This document shows positions 31,264-44,519 of a stretch of DNA of 64,000 nucleotides, in pieces. This DNA is from Trichoderma breve. Lineage: Eukaryota; Ascomycota; Sordariomycetes; Hypocreales; Hypocreaceae. The stretch covers positions 3,534,001 through 3,598,000 of the forward strand of contig NC_079233.1 in NCBI RefSeq assembly GCF_028502605.1, in the 5' to 3' direction. Each line of letters starts with the position of its first letter. Within the stretch, counting starts at the first letter, position 1. A program made the translations under genes and the position numbers. The notes beneath the pieces are model-generated. The model saw only the letters and a program-made list of their open reading frames with translations. It did not search any database and was not told the origin of the DNA.

Positions 31264-33989
31264 TATAGTTATCATGATCTTGCTCGTAGAAGTCATGGTA
31301 AATATGATATGAGGGGATGCAGTCATATATAAATCCATAAAGTCAACAATTATGTCCATCTATAAGATTGCTCAAAAAAAGCAATGATTGCTCGATCCGC
31401 TCCCCCCCCTCTTTTATATCATATTGCAGCGATTACCTATACAAGAATAAAATACAACTTGCCCGCTGTCACCAAAAATGCATGCTCTCGACACGAATGA
31501 CGTGAGAAACATTCATTGTCAAAATCTCTAGGAAAAATTACCAAATTCGCTCCGGAATGGCACCCTAAGCACCCTTGAGCTAAGTGGACTGGCATATGCA
31601 CTCGTACGAGCCTACATGTAACCTTGAACGGGACCACACTAGCACAGACACGCCCACGGCATATCTACATAATCGAGTAGACAGACTTGATAGGAGACAT
31701 AACTAATGTCACTGCTCAAACTATTGAAATTTTGGGTGAGCTATCGGCATGTCGTTGCACCTCGCCGTGTTTCACCTCATTCATCTGTCCAATAAAGTTA
31801 GGAGTTTAGCTCGAGGCTTATTATAAGCATAGAGCATTGACCTGCAATCTTCTCCGTTTCACGGGAGAGGCTTTTCCGTCTGATTCAGCACCATCTATCT
31901 AGTATTTTCGGCTCAAACCGATAGGCTATGGTGGCTTAGCTGTCACAGATGTCTTACCATCTACACAGAGTGCATGTATGGTACCATCATGACTCGATAA
32001 TGCGCGGACTAGGTTGACTTGAAGAAACCCCTGTCTGTGTCGAATCAGAACCCCAGCCATTTGCATTTGAGATGTCGAAAATATGCCTCAGTTTCTGTTG
32101 AGTCGCATCAAATGGCATGTGAAATAGATACACAAGCACAGAAACTATCATGTACCACAAATTGTATGTTACATCCAATGGAAGCATATGAGAGCTTGGA
32201 GATTGTAGAGATGCGTCGGTGAATAAAAGCATCACCCCCAACAAACCCTAGCCTCCTTTGTAAGCGTGCAAGGATATTCCCTTTGATCTGTGGATCTCAT
32301 CGCTTAGAGCCCGCACCAAGGCCTTGTGTTTTGATGTCATCTCGATTTTTTTCCTCCTCCATTGCGGCCGTCGGCAAGCTCCAAGACATGCATCATGGCC
32401 AATCCTGTATGGCCTACTCAGCACCTGGGCGCGGTTTATTTGCAAGCGCTCAGAGGCAATTCCACTGCCATGCGCAATTCCTTGTCCAGAACATCTGCGA
32501 CGGACGTCTGTTATCCTATGGCGAGGCCACGAGGTTTAAATAGCTGCATTTGAAAAGCTTCCTTGAACCATTTGGACACCGAAGCCACGAGGCCGGAGAT
32601 GGGTTTAGCACATGCCGGATGCAATGCCCATCACAAACTGGAATAGCAGTGTGGCTAAAGAATAAACAACCATGGTTTCTTGCTTAATGCTTATCGGGAA
32701 TGTTTCCAAGATAGGCATATCCGTTTTCCCACTTCGGGAGCTAGAGCACACCTGCTTTTCCGTCATCTTCACCTCTTTTTCTTCTTCTTCTTGTCTTTAG
32801 GGTGACAATACGAGATCTTTGGTTCATTGCAAAAGCGTTTCCGGTGTAGTTCGCATCGCTAGAGCCAGGAGCCGAGTAATTCAATGTCCTCAAGACAATC
32901 TGATGGGTGGAAAAGCGGACGGTAAATGCACATTGGTCAGCTGAAGGTTTCGTTGACAGCACGCTTCTAGTGCTAGCGGCCCTTGGGATCAAAATAAGTG
33001 CATCGCTGATCACTTGGCGACTAATTGCGGCCTTGTGAATAGATCCAAGTCAACGTTGAGGCTATGTAGTTACGGTGTGTACAAGGTCTCACAACGCCAA
33101 GTCATACCGCTCCATGATATGCGACTGCACGGGCATTTGCTCGGCATCAAGTGCGCGAAAGGGCAGATGAGCCCCCCAAGTCATTCATCTGCCGAGGCAG
33201 GCAAATACAGTCAAAATGTTCATCGGAATCTCTCTCCTGATCACCGCCGAGAATCCGATGACATTCTAGCGTTACCATGCTCACATTCTAAATACTACCT
33301 GCAGTTTACACATGCACTTTGTATCGGGTCTTTGCAAATCTCAAGACGGACACAAGAATGCATCTCCACGAATGATTGCAACTCTCCACCTCCCCGCGAG
33401 TTTCCACCCATCCTAATTTGGCACTTGGATTGAAGGCGCCCCATTGCTCTAGCCAGGGGCTAAACGTTGCCTGCATGAATGATGTGACGGCCTAATGTGA
33501 CTCTGTAAGCACTCGACTCAGCGTCAGCCGCGCTTCGCCCTCCCAGACCTGCCAAATTGTATCAACCTCCAAGCGCCAATGGCTAGACCGTCCACAAGGC
33601 GTCCTCGGTCGAACAAGCCCAAAAGGGGGTACGGAGTACTCGGCCGATGAGGCTACGGAGGGGGTCTGCCCGATTGGTGCTCAGCCGATTAGTGAATTGG
33701 CGACATCCGTTGTTGAATGGAATAGGCAGGTCGACGCAGAAGCATACTACAGAGACACGGGTTGGCCTGCTACCGATGGCTCCATCACAAGCCTTTTTGC
33801 TGATCGCAATGGAGCACGCAGGGACCCAAGGGAGGACGCAAGGGATGTACGTAAATGGGGACAAAGATTATAGTATATAATAGAGCTGCCATCCCTTCTG
33901 CTGTCTCGCCCTTTTTTCTCGTCTCGCCACCCTCCAGCCTCAAATCCTCACCAGATATCACCTTACTATCTGTTGCCCAGTGAATCAAG
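31264..33989. other. 2.7-kb stretch without a supported gene
   Basis: After the 3' flank of the dehydrogenase there are only short overlapping frames on both strands (longest about 140 codons at 33014-33433), none with a recognisable domain or convincing splice structure. The final 150 bp are the promoter and leader of the NLP gene. Confidence 0.5.
33874..33880 (+). promoter_or_regulatory. TATATAA box of the NLP gene
   Basis: TATATAA, 116 bp upstream of the ATG at 33990 and followed by a C/T-rich leader (TTCTGCTGTCTCGCCC...). Position and sequence fit a fungal TATA box. Confidence 0.5.
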
Positions 33990-35107
33990 ATGAAGACCGC
34001 CATCAAGACCCTCCTCGCCGGAACCGGCCTGGCCTCCCTGGCCTCCGCCGTCACTCCCGTCTCCGATTCCGACATGAACAACCTGCTCAATGCCGGAGGT
34101 GTCGAGCTCGCCATGAGGGCCCAGCCCATGTGGTTCTTCGGCCAGGCCATGAACCAGCCTCCTTGCATTCCCACCTTTGCCACCACCCCCAGCGGCGGAC
34201 AGACTCCCTCTGCTCCCCTTTGCGACTATCCCAACGTTGGCTGCAGCTGCCGTACCCCCGGCGTTGGCATCACGAACCCCTCGCCTTCATTCCCCACCTA
34301 CTACTCCTACCAGAAGTGTACCGACACCACCATCCGAATTCAGTACTCCCTGTTCTACGAGAAGGATGGGTAAGTTTTGGGCTTCTTTTAAACTGATTCT
34401 AATATCGTCTATGATAGTTCATGATACTGACCAAGTCCGTTTTAGTACCAACCCCCAGGGCATTTTGGGCCACCCTTAGTGAGTAACTCTCCAACTTCGA
34501 TTTGACAATGTTCACATCACTAACACCATCCAGCGACTGGGAGCGTGTCATTGTTGAGTGGGCCAAGGGCTCAGACTCAAACTGGACCCCCAGCAAACTT
34601 CTTCTGTCCCAGCACTCTGGCTATGACACCCTGAACTGGAGCGATATCCAGAACACCTTCAACACTGCCGATGGCACCCTTCAGCGTGGTGGTGACAACG
34701 GCCGCCAGAACCTTGACCACCCCAAGGTCTACATTGCTTGGAGCAAGCACGCCAACTACGACGACCGCAACACTGTAAGTTGAAAAACAACTCGTCCAAC
34801 TATAGCATTTGACGCTTTTTCTAACTGTTTGACACGCAGGGTTGGAACGACCCTCTGTCTCAGCTTGACAACAACGCCTTCCGAAGCCAGGACTGGTGGT
34901 ACTTCCCCGTTGCCAGTAAGTATCAGACACCCAGAATCTTGAAACAAGCAAGATTCTTCTGGTTTAAATACAGATCGCTAACGATTCGCAGCCGACTACC
35001 TCCGTGCCGACGGCTCAACTGCTCTTGGCCAGCAGCTCGGCAGCCTCAACTGGGGCGACGCTTCTTCCAACCCTCTTTCCGTCCACAACAGCCTCTGCTC
35101 TCAGTAA
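33990..35107 (+). CDS. Secreted NLP-family (NPP1, necrosis-inducing-like) protein with altered signature
   Basis: Model: exons 33990-34369, 34446-34478, 34534-34774, 34840-34915, 34992-35107; 281 residues, one exon of only 33 bp. A signal peptide of about 20 residues (Met-Lys-Thr start, hydrophobic core, Ala-Ser-Ala cleavage context) predicts secretion. The NPP1 domain follows. At residues 135-141 the family heptapeptide, normally GHRHDWE, reads GHPYDWE: the first His, Asp and Glu are kept, while Arg and the second His are replaced. The downstream YIAWSKHANYDD and QDWWYFPVA motifs are typical of the family. NLPs bind sterol-linked sphingolipids of plant membranes through this region and a metal ion, but many fungal members are not cytolytic. 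With these changes, cytolytic activity is doubtful, so I call it by family and not as a proven toxin. Confidence 0.88.
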
Positions 35108-36591
35108 ATTAGAGGAAAGGAGAATATAATATCATAATGTATATAAAAATTACGGCCTGGAAATGAAAAGTGAATTGATGACAACAAAGAATTGAGTAGC
35201 TTTGCCCGTGCCTTTTTGTGATGTATAGCATAGCATGTGATTTGGGGGCCGAAGGATCCGTGTCTTAGCCAATAGTGTCAGCCGATCATTCCATTCCAGG
35301 TCATTGCACCCTTTCTGTGTGCATGGCAATTGGTCACTCGCTTAAGCCGTCTGCCATCTTAGCTTGCATCCTCGAGACCAGTAGCTTTTTGCTATCTAAG
35401 ACATGAATGATACAATCAGCCTTATAACCCGTCACATCGCAACCAACGGCATTGACAGCCCCACAGTCCGGCCCGGCCCGGCACCCCAGGTACCAACATA
35501 CCTGTACCAACAATATACGGATAATTGATACAAAGGTTAATGAGTGAAGAGGCTTCGATCTAATATGCCATCAAAAGAACGGACGGCTGCTGTGAATAAT
35601 TGACAAGATTAATATGGAATTGGAGCTGCCAGCACGATGAGCTACCCTGCATGACCATTGCATTTACTGATGACGTTATACAAGCCTGAAGTACGAAGTG
35701 ATCTTACCTACCTCCTAGAGTAGATTCCGGACGGCACCAAGGCCTAATTGATGTATACCATGGCTACCTCTAAAAACCCTATCCTCAATTATCATTTATT
35801 GCTACAATACAGAATGTGACTTTATATAAATATGTGTATGTTGTTGTAAATAAAGAGCTCACTCGTATTCGGCATTGACAAAAGATGCTTGTTTGGGCCG
35901 TAGCTCTCGGCCAATGCCGACGATGCAGCTACGGAGCGGGTATCCCCGATTACTCATCGCCTCAACTCCGAAAATGGGCGCCATTTTGCTCCGTAACGCT
36001 CCGGCTTGTGAAGGCTGGTCGCCGACGTTGGGAAATCCGGCATTTGTCAGGCCCAACCGACAAAAAGCGCAACCTGAACTGCCTCTTATGTACTAACATT
36101 GCATGTACCAAAGGAGAGGCGCCCGCCGCCAATTACTAGAAGTAGGCCAGTCACTTGGTAGCCCCAGCGTTTTGCCTGCGCGGGTGCATGTACCGAGTTT
36201 TTGAGTTTCGACAGCCAAGCAGTGCTGGCTGAGTCACCTGATCAGCACCAACGATGCTCAATGCCCAGCAAATTTCGCACGGCAATTGTCTCACTGCATC
36301 ACCACGTACCGGATTCAAGCATCTTGGCATCTGGATCAGGAACACGCGGCAAGCGGCAATTTCACTAATGCCCAGCTCACCAATCAGACATACAGCTGTG
36401 GCTTTTCCATCGTTGGCCATCCCGGCATAGGGAGCGGGGATCAAATTGCATGAGACGCGGGGCAGTGCTTTGAGCTTAGACCTGCGAGCCAAGCACAGAC
36501 ACAGGCACAGGCACAGGGTTCTTTTCTCGCCAGCAATTGTTCAGTCTCTTTTTCCTCAGCCCGCCGGAGTTCGAGGTGTCTCCAGCCCGCC
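35108..36591. other. Intergenic region, no supported gene
   Basis: 3' flank of the NLP gene, AT-rich sequence to about 35850, then a GC-richer stretch with short frames on both strands. A CACAGACACAGGCACAGGCACAGG microrepeat lies in the leader of the next gene (36494-36518). No gene supported. Confidence 0.5.
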
Positions 36592-39156
36592 ATGTCGTCG
36601 GCAAAGGCCACCAAGAAGAGCGCGTTCTCCTGCGAGCCGTGTCGCAGGCGCAAGGTGAGCTTGAAGCTTTGGCTTGTAGCGTTGCTGTCTCTAGCCTCTG
36701 CTGCAAGATGCGTGCTGAGACGAGAGATTGGTCCAGTGTCCAGAGCTGACTTTGCTGGTGGCGTTAGGTCAAGTGCGGCGGCGAACAGCCCATGTGCCAA
36801 CGCTGCGCTGCTCGTAACGATGAATGCGTGTATAAACTGTGTGACTTACCTGAGACTCTTCTCTTACTTCTGGTGGCTCTATCCCTTGTGGCTGACTGAC
36901 CCGTTCTGCAGGAACCCGACGCTGTCGTATACGCAGAGGCTGGAAGACCGCATTAAGGATCTGGAGGAACAGCTTGCAAAGGCGACGGCAGCAACACCAC
37001 CGGCGGCGGCCAGCGACAGCAAATCTCCCGCGTCAAGTCACTCAAGCCCATCGGCTCAGCAAGACCCCCGGCAGCAGATTGACGACAGCATAGCCCGAAG
37101 TTTCCGAGGACTCAAGATAGACGACAAGGGCGGCATCACCTACCATGGAACGACCAGCTTCTTCAACCTCCCCAGTGATCACAGCTCTGCCGCCGTGGCA
37201 GTCGACTTACACGCCTCTGCTACCGAAGTCGAAACTCAACGGAGAGAGCGCCTTGTCTCAAACGCATGGCAGCAACGTGTCTTGGAGGAGCATTCTGGAA
37301 TTCCCGTACGTGTGATGATATGGTGTGCTCGCTATTTGATAGCATTAGTTCTCATGATTTTTTTCTCTTTGCAGGAACCGTTCCAAACACTTCTCAATGT
37401 CCACTGGTGCTGGATACAACCCCTCTTCAACTTCATCTACCGACCTGCCTTTACTCGTACGCACCCTTGTAGTTCCTTTTCGTTCTTTCTATTTTTTCTT
37501 CCTGTGATATTTACGAGTTTTGTAGGCGATATGCAATCCCTGGGTCCATATTACTCCCATACGCTCCTCAACGCTGTTCTCTCACATTCAATCCGATGGG
37601 CAAAGAGCGATCCAAATACAAAGCGCATTCTGGATGAGTCGTACGACGGAGGTGCTGTGTTTGGTAAGCACGCACGCAGCATGCTGTTTGACGAACTGAG
37701 CAGGGGTGTTTGCACGATCCCGACTGTCCAAACCCTGTTGCTCTTAAGCGCACAAGAGTGTAGTCTTGGAAACACAACCCAAGCTTGGACATATAGCGGT
37801 TTGGCATTCCGACTGATAGACCACCTGGGAATACATGTCGACGGAGAACGGTATCCTGGCTCGGTCCATTTCAGCGACGAAGAAGTGGAAATCCGACATC
37901 GAGTCTTTTGGTCGTGCTATTTCTGGGACAAAATCATCAGTCTCTATCTCGGTCGTTCACCATCGTTAAAGCACACTACCGTATCTCCACCTCAGATCAT
38001 GTGTAAGTCGCTCATGTTGATGCTTGACCGCTGCCTGCTAACATCTGTTGTTGTTAGTCGATGACTCTGCTGAGAACGAGCTGTGGGTTCCGTTTGGCGC
38101 ACCTCCACTTCAAACTGCACCTTGGAAGTATCCACCATCCACCGCTCACTCAGCCTCGTGCTTCCTGAGCATGTGTCGGCTATCAGTCATCTTCAACGAG
38201 ATCTTGATTCACATGTACGACCCACTCATGCAGAATACGGAATCCGAAGTGCAGGAGTGCTTGATTGCCCAAGAGCCGGCTTTGCAGCAATGGTGGGACG
38301 AGTTGGCCCCGTATCTGAAGCTGGAGCCCATGGCCTTGCCCAATCTGGCCCCACCATCTCATATTGTCACCACAAAGTAAGTCTTGGCTGGTCCCAATCG
38401 CCGATTCCGTAGAGGTCGTTAACCGTCGGATAGTTGTCTCTATCATACGTTTAAGATCCTTCTTTACCGCCCGATGCTCACTCGCAGAAAACTGGAAGAT
38501 GACGTTGCGTCACATAAGCGCTACCTTGTCGAATGTGTAACCTCCGCCACCGCCATCATAGCCATCTTTGATCTTTTTTGCCGAACGTTCACGATGAACT
38601 ACTGTGTGCTGTCGCTGGCGTACAGTGTCTACATTGCTTCATCAATATTCTTACTCCAGGTCCAAGCGGCCCCAGATGATGGGCAAGCCCTTGAGCGCCT
38701 AAACTACTGTATCGAAGCTTTGAAGCAAGTCAGGACGTTTAGCCCTGGTAAGTCACAGACCTAGGCATACCTTTCCCTTGTTCTGCTTCCTTTCTATCCT
38801 GGATGTCTGAGTCAAACCTGTTCTGACCCATCCCAGTCATCGGAAGCGCCATAAACCTATTGAACAAGGAGCTTTCAGCGGTCGGTATCTCGTTAGACGT
38901 GCAAGACCACTACCAACCACCCCCACCTCCTGCTGCCACCGAATTTCCTCAAGGAAGTCCAGTGTATCAGGCTACAGAGGTGCCCTCTTCGCAACCGCAG
39001 GCTGCTCATCCGCTATTTCATGTTCCTTCAACTCACAGCTACGGTACCCATACCATGTCCATGGATCCAGGAATCTTTGAGGCAATGTCATCTTTAGAGC
39101 CACTCAGCGTCAGAGTCGGTGCTCTTCCCAATACCGATCCGCAAAATCCATTTTAG
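36592..39156 (+). CDS. Zn2Cys6 fungal transcription factor (second)
   Basis: Model: eight exons, 36592-36654, 36768-36838, 36912-37305, 37375-37456, 37526-38002, 38058-38376, 38434-38747, 38837-39156; 679 residues. The zinc cluster is split by two introns: exon 1 ends in CEPCRRRK and exon 2 continues VKCGGEQPMCQRCAARNDEC, which together give six properly spaced cysteines. A coiled-coil linker follows (YTQRLEDRIKDLEEQLAK). The fungal transcription factor middle-homology region is clear around FRLIDHLGIH and RVFWSCYFWDK-LYLGRSPSL. The C-terminus is Pro/Gln-rich. Every join keeps frame. It is a nuclear regulator of unknown targets. The nearest downstream gene is an MFS sugar transporter 3.1 kb away on the same strand. 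Confidence 0.85.
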
Positions 39157-42100
39157 CCGCCCTCATTCGCCAGGTCTACCGGCCTGTCGTCTTATCTTCG
39201 TCCTAGGAAAAACATCTTCAGAAAGTAGTCGAACCGGTTTAAAGAATTAGCTCTCATCGTAGCTCGACATAAAACAAGAGCCAGACCGTGCCACTGTAGA
39301 CGGCCACGGCTGCTCAGCCCATATCTTAGGGGATAGCTTGGTATGATCTTCGTCATGTATCCATGGCGTCTATCTCGTGCGCGGCCTCGTCCGGGGCGTC
39401 GGTTCGAACGTCGAGCTGATGTCTCATTATAGGACTGTAGCCATTAGACAGAACAAAAGAAAAAACAATATTCATCACACATTCGCAGCTCTGTTGTCCA
39501 CGTGGCCTAGTTCGAATCACAGCCCCGTCCGTTATCGTGTGCCAGTGGAAGCTTCGTATCGCAAGTTGAAGTGCTTCAAAGGGAGGTGAGTGGAAGAGAG
39601 ATTTACATTGTGACCAGAGGCCCTTACCTATATATATATCGAATCCAGATCGGGGAATGTTTGCGGGGCGGCATCCCTGGCCATCAATCGTTCGGTGACG
39701 CTCTGGATGGAGTCTATCTGTCCACAAGAAGCAGAGATAATACTACAATCTGGCAGCAGAACGGAAGTTGGCCGAAAGCCTACGGGTAATGGCTCTATTA
39801 ACCCAATCCCGGCTCTCGGCATCAATGCGTGAAAAGAGTACATGTTCCGTAATACGTCGGTTGCGGGGTCTCTGAAGGGATGTCTACATATAGTACTGAT
39901 TACATGCGAGCAATACTCCGCGTTAGGTATGCTGGAAACTGCCAGTACCGCCAGAACGGTGCCATCCACATGGATACAGTGTTTATTTCTACGTTGACAA
40001 CAGGCGAACATTCTCTTAACTGACATGGACTCTATGCTGTTCGGATACTGTGGTCCTTTGCGGCATTGGGCGCATGTTGCAACTCCCGACGCCTCTATCT
40101 GCATGTTTCAGCCAAAGAGTTTATTCTTTAGGCGAACAATGGAATCATTTGCGCTGGATAGGAACCTTCACTCCGCTCAGAGTGAGACAAAGGACCCACA
40201 GATATGCAGCTATCATCGAGAAGAAGATAGAGAGATTCCTCTATGAAAGCATACGACCAATGGTTTTTGACGATGGAAAGCCACCATTGACTGATCACTT
40301 CCCTGCTCACGGAAGCGCGGAGGATCGAATGGATGACCATCAATGCTACCTACTAAATCAGCTAGCCGACATTAACCCAAAACGAATCATTTCGCTTTTA
40401 TTCGTGGAATTATTCATGAATGAAGCCATTCGCGCTGGTAGCGGACGAGGTGTGGTACTCGTTTGCTCGTATACAGATGAGGATGAAAATGGGCTTTGCA
40501 GAAACTTTTCCTCTCCGCGGTGAGATGACGAATTGGTGAAGAACAGGCTGTTGACGGATGAATTCCAGATAAATCCCCATTGGTATGGATAAGAACGGAG
40601 CACACACACAAAGACCGCAGTTTTGGGTCGGCTTTTACCCACCGCCCCTTAATAATGTCATCGATGACGAGTGCTGACCTTGGAATGGTTGTTAGGTATC
40701 TCCTCTTATTGGGACCAACGACGAAACGTACAACTTCCTTTTGCAGAGCAAGAACGGATACCTCTCCACAATCAATTTTGAGAATGCTACTAGCCAGAGG
40801 ACCCATTACATTCGATACGAAGTACGATACAGTTATCATCTGAGCACGAGAGGAAGTCGGGGATAAAAGAGGAACCAGGGCGGCCTTTATGATGCTGGAT
40901 ATTACGGAATATTCGTATATACTCCGTACAGCACGGCGATTGGCAGGGAGCACAAATCGGCATATACTTGTGCAACTTCCCGAAGCATCTACTCGGTCCA
41001 ATGATGAGTGATATTCTCACAATGAGGAGATCTGACCCAAGGGGGTGCCCCGCAAGGGGGTCATTCTACAAAACTAGATCCATGGCGCGTCCTCTGGAGT
41101 GATGCTTCTTCTGGCGCGAGACTTACGCAAACTGGCAATGACGGGGTCGACGGGAGCAGCCGCATTGGTCCGTTGGGATGGCCCAGATGGCGGGCACACG
41201 ATCGGGGCTTTGTCATGAGTTCCAGCGTCTTATGTATGCTGTACTCGTACATCATGGAGCCTCACAGCTGCTGTGGGACTCGAGAGCTTGGAGCTTTGGG
41301 CTCTTCGGATCGGAAGTTGGCCGATGGTCCCCCACACGGATTCGCATGCAACGGGCACATGAACTACCGTGAGCTCCATCTCCGCCTATACAAGGGGCGC
41401 ACAGCGCGTCCATTGCCGTGCAACACCATGGCTCTGGGTTGGTGATGTTTTTCTGAGCTTCACTTCGCTTTCTGGATATGTATCTTGGGATGAGGCTTGG
41501 TCGCCCAAACAGGCGCCAATTCCTTTGGCTCGACGCTGCAAGGACCTTCTTTGGGCCTCAGGCAACACGGGGCATTTCTCAATTGGGTCTGGGCTGGAGC
41601 CGGTGTCATAGAGGGTTAAATATCGGCTAAAACTCTCTGGTACCGAGTACCTGAAACAGCTCGTAATCTAGACGCCTCTTTCTGGTACATCTACCGCCCG
41701 AATGAGCTCTACATAGACCTCGGTCTACCAGAACGGGAGCGGGGTCGCAAGCCCATGGCCAGTGAGAAACGAATCCGAGTTGGGAAGCGGTTGGTTAGCT
41801 GGTTCGGCGCCGAACCCTTTTCATCGCGACAATGCTTCGTTTCTCCCGTCTTTGGTGACCGGGCAATTCGCATCCTGGGGCCGTGATCGTTGAATTTGGC
41901 CGAGGCGAGACGAAACATCCAGCCGGGCTCGAACCTGCAGGGAGACACGGAACGCAATCCATCAAAAAGTGTCCACCTCGAGAGCCACTCGGCTCCGTTG
42001 CCATCACCTCCGATCCTACGCGTTAGCGGCGTGCACCAAGTGCCGGCAGAAGCACAACGGAAAGCGGCTGAAGGTTGCGCGATCCGCTGCAGGGCGGGCA

Positions 42101-42279
42101 TTTGATGGCAGCAAATCGACAGATAACCCCCATAGCGGCTGCAAGAGGGTGAATGCGAAACGATTTGGGGGCGGTTGGTTTTGATATTCGGACACGTTCC
42201 GTCGGGCCAGCCTTAACACTGGGGCGAAGTTGGATCTGCGGAGGGTCGCCGGGAACGAATCGCCAACAGCCGGCCGATC
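39157..42279. other. 3.1-kb stretch without a recognisable gene
   Basis: Plus-strand frames at 40025-40246 and 40050-40523 (about 150 codons, containing a moderately charged segment) match no family I know. They may be remnants of a gene or chance frames. 41700-42270 is GC-rich with frames open on both strands. No repeat array seen. Confidence 0.45.
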
Positions 42280-44052
42280 ATGGCTGGACCCAATCTCTTT
42301 TTTATCTTGACCGTTATCATCATTGCCAGCGGGTCTATTCCTAAAGGTGAGATATATCTTTTCCATTGATAAAAATCGGCTGTGGTTTCTTTTGCGTCTT
42401 TTCTTGTCCTCTAGCGCCATCCCCCCTATTCGCTGGGCTGTGTCAAAAAAAAAAAAAACCGCTGACCTGTTGTTCAAGGCTACGATGAAGGCGGATTTGC
42501 TGCAGTGGCAGACATGCCATCCTTCCTACATGATCTAGGCCTAATAGGACGACAGTGGGAGGGTAGGAGGCACGAGCTCATCGCGAGAAAAGCCAACATA
42601 ACGTCGTTTGGCGTCCTCGGCGCGGCGTTTGGTGCCATCATCGCCTTGGCCATTACAGATAAGCTCGGACGCCTGCGGACGTGGCAGACCTTTATGGCTG
42701 TTTGGATGACTGGCTTCTTCATCACCACCTTTTCATCTGGAATAATGGGGCTGTTGCTATTCTCGCGGCTGTTTTCTGGCGTTGGTGCCGGTGGCCTCAC
42801 GGTCGTAGCACCCCTTTATCTCACGGAGATTGCTCGATCTAAGTCTCGAGGGATGGTAGTGTCGGTATATATGGTGCTGCTGCTATCTTTCCTCATGTTC
42901 GGTTGGTCACTCAAGAATTCCATCCAAGTTAATTATGCATTCGTCTGACATGACATGTTTACAGGGTTCTTCATCAGCTATGGAGCCAGAAAGTCTCTAT
43001 CCCCATCCAGGGAGCAATATCGCGTTGTGCTATGCGTGCCTTTGATTCCCGGAGGCATTGCCCTGTTCTTTTCGTCTTTTCTCAAGGACACTCCTCGCTG
43101 GCTTGCATCCAAGGGCCGCAACGATGAGGCCCTCATCGTATTGTCCAGACTGCGAGGAGCGCCTCCTGATGACCCGGCCGTCAAAAAAGAATATGCCGAG
43201 ATCCTTGAGCAGACACGGGACGCGAAGCAACGTCTATCCGACACCACGACGTGGCAGCTTGTAAAAGAAGTTGCCACCATTCCCACCTATCGCAAGCGGT
43301 TTCTCTTGGGCCTTGCCATGCAGACAATTGCCCAGTGGACGGGTGGTAACGGAATTACGTACTACATCCCTATGATTTTTCGATATGCTGGTGTCCGCAG
43401 TGACAATATATCGTTGATCAACTCGGGCGCTTATGGAGCGCTCAAGCTCTTCTTCACCATGATTTTCACGTGGGGCCTCATCGACATCATTGGGAGGCGC
43501 ATCTGCTTCATGAGCGGGCTGTTCCTACAGGGCGCCACACATGTATACATGGCTATATACATGGGCATTTGGATCGATTCCCAAAACAAATCTGCGTCTG
43601 ATGCCGCCGTTGCATCTGTGTTCATCTATGCTGTTGGCTGGTCTATCGGACTGTGTACCATCCAGTACCTGTACGGCACTGAGATTTTGCCCACGCGGGT
43701 AAGAAGCGTCTGCTACGCAACCAATATGACGATACACTGGTTCTTCCAGTTTGCCGTCGTGCGTTCCACACCGGCCATGTTCGACGGTCTCAACATCTGG
43801 GGCGCGTACGTGTTCTGGGCATGCATTTGCTTCATCGGCCTTGTGGTCCTCGGCCTGTGGGCCCCTGAAACAAAGGGCGTCCCGATGGAGAGAATGGAGG
43901 AGCTGTTCTCCGGGCCGTGGTACATGGGGTGGAAGGCGAAGCTGGGCCCACGGAGCGATGCGGAAGAGAGATCGTTGGGCAGATCGCCGTCTGAGGATCT
44001 GGGCGGCAGTTCTGAAGCTGTGCAAGTGAATGCACAGACGAAATATCCATGA
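42280..44052 (+). CDS. MFS sugar transporter, quinate permease/hexose type
   Basis: Model: exon 42280-42346, intron 42347-42478, exon 42479-42901, intron 42902-42964, exon 42965-44052; 525 residues. The first join creates the family motif GYDEGGFAAVADMPSFL at the end of the first membrane span, which fixes the start exon. Other sugar-porter motifs are DKLGRLRTW after span 2, DTPRWLASKGR before the central loop, a D-x-x-GRR motif (IDIIGRR) after span 8, and PETKGVPMERMEELF at the end. Twelve spans are expected at the plasma membrane, with proton-coupled uptake of a sugar or quinate-like compound. The second intron donor is GTTGGT, weaker than usual. The N-terminal cytosolic part is very short, so an additional 5' exon is possible. 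Confidence 0.88.
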
Positions 44053-44519
44053 TCTTGATTAGCCTTGATGTATTAATATTGTGCGCTGCTTTTTTTGTCT
44101 TTCTTTGGATTGTCTTGCTTATTTACAAAAAGCGTGCGTTGCGGGTATATATTCAACCTATGTAATCTGGCGTTGGCGTTGGATATTCGAAATACTTGGA
44201 AACAATGGTATATAGAAACCAAAAGACAGAGGAAACAAAATTGGTATTTCTGGTTATTTACCACACATTGACTTAATCACAACTAGTGCCACAAAGGCAT
44301 TTCATTCTTCACAATGAGCAAGTGATGAGGATTGTCAAAAACAACAATGTTTTGTATTGTTACGCAGGGTATAGTAAAATGTCGGGAAAACCCAGATAGT
44401 CAACCCAACATGTCATCAATCATGGCCATAAAAAAGCATTCAAAAAAACAACAAAGCCGAAATCCCAACCAACATCTCCATCAATAAATTCCTTCCCTCA
44501 AAAAAGTAACGCACAGCTA
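44053..44519. other. Shared 3' region of the two convergent MFS genes
   Basis: A 467-bp AT-rich spacer between two stop codons on opposite strands; it holds both terminator and polyadenylation regions. No gene seen. Confidence 0.55.

Noticed and set aside
41915..41945. GGGCTCGAACCTGC, another tRNA-like box
   Set aside because: Flanking stems do not pair; no cloverleaf can be drawn.
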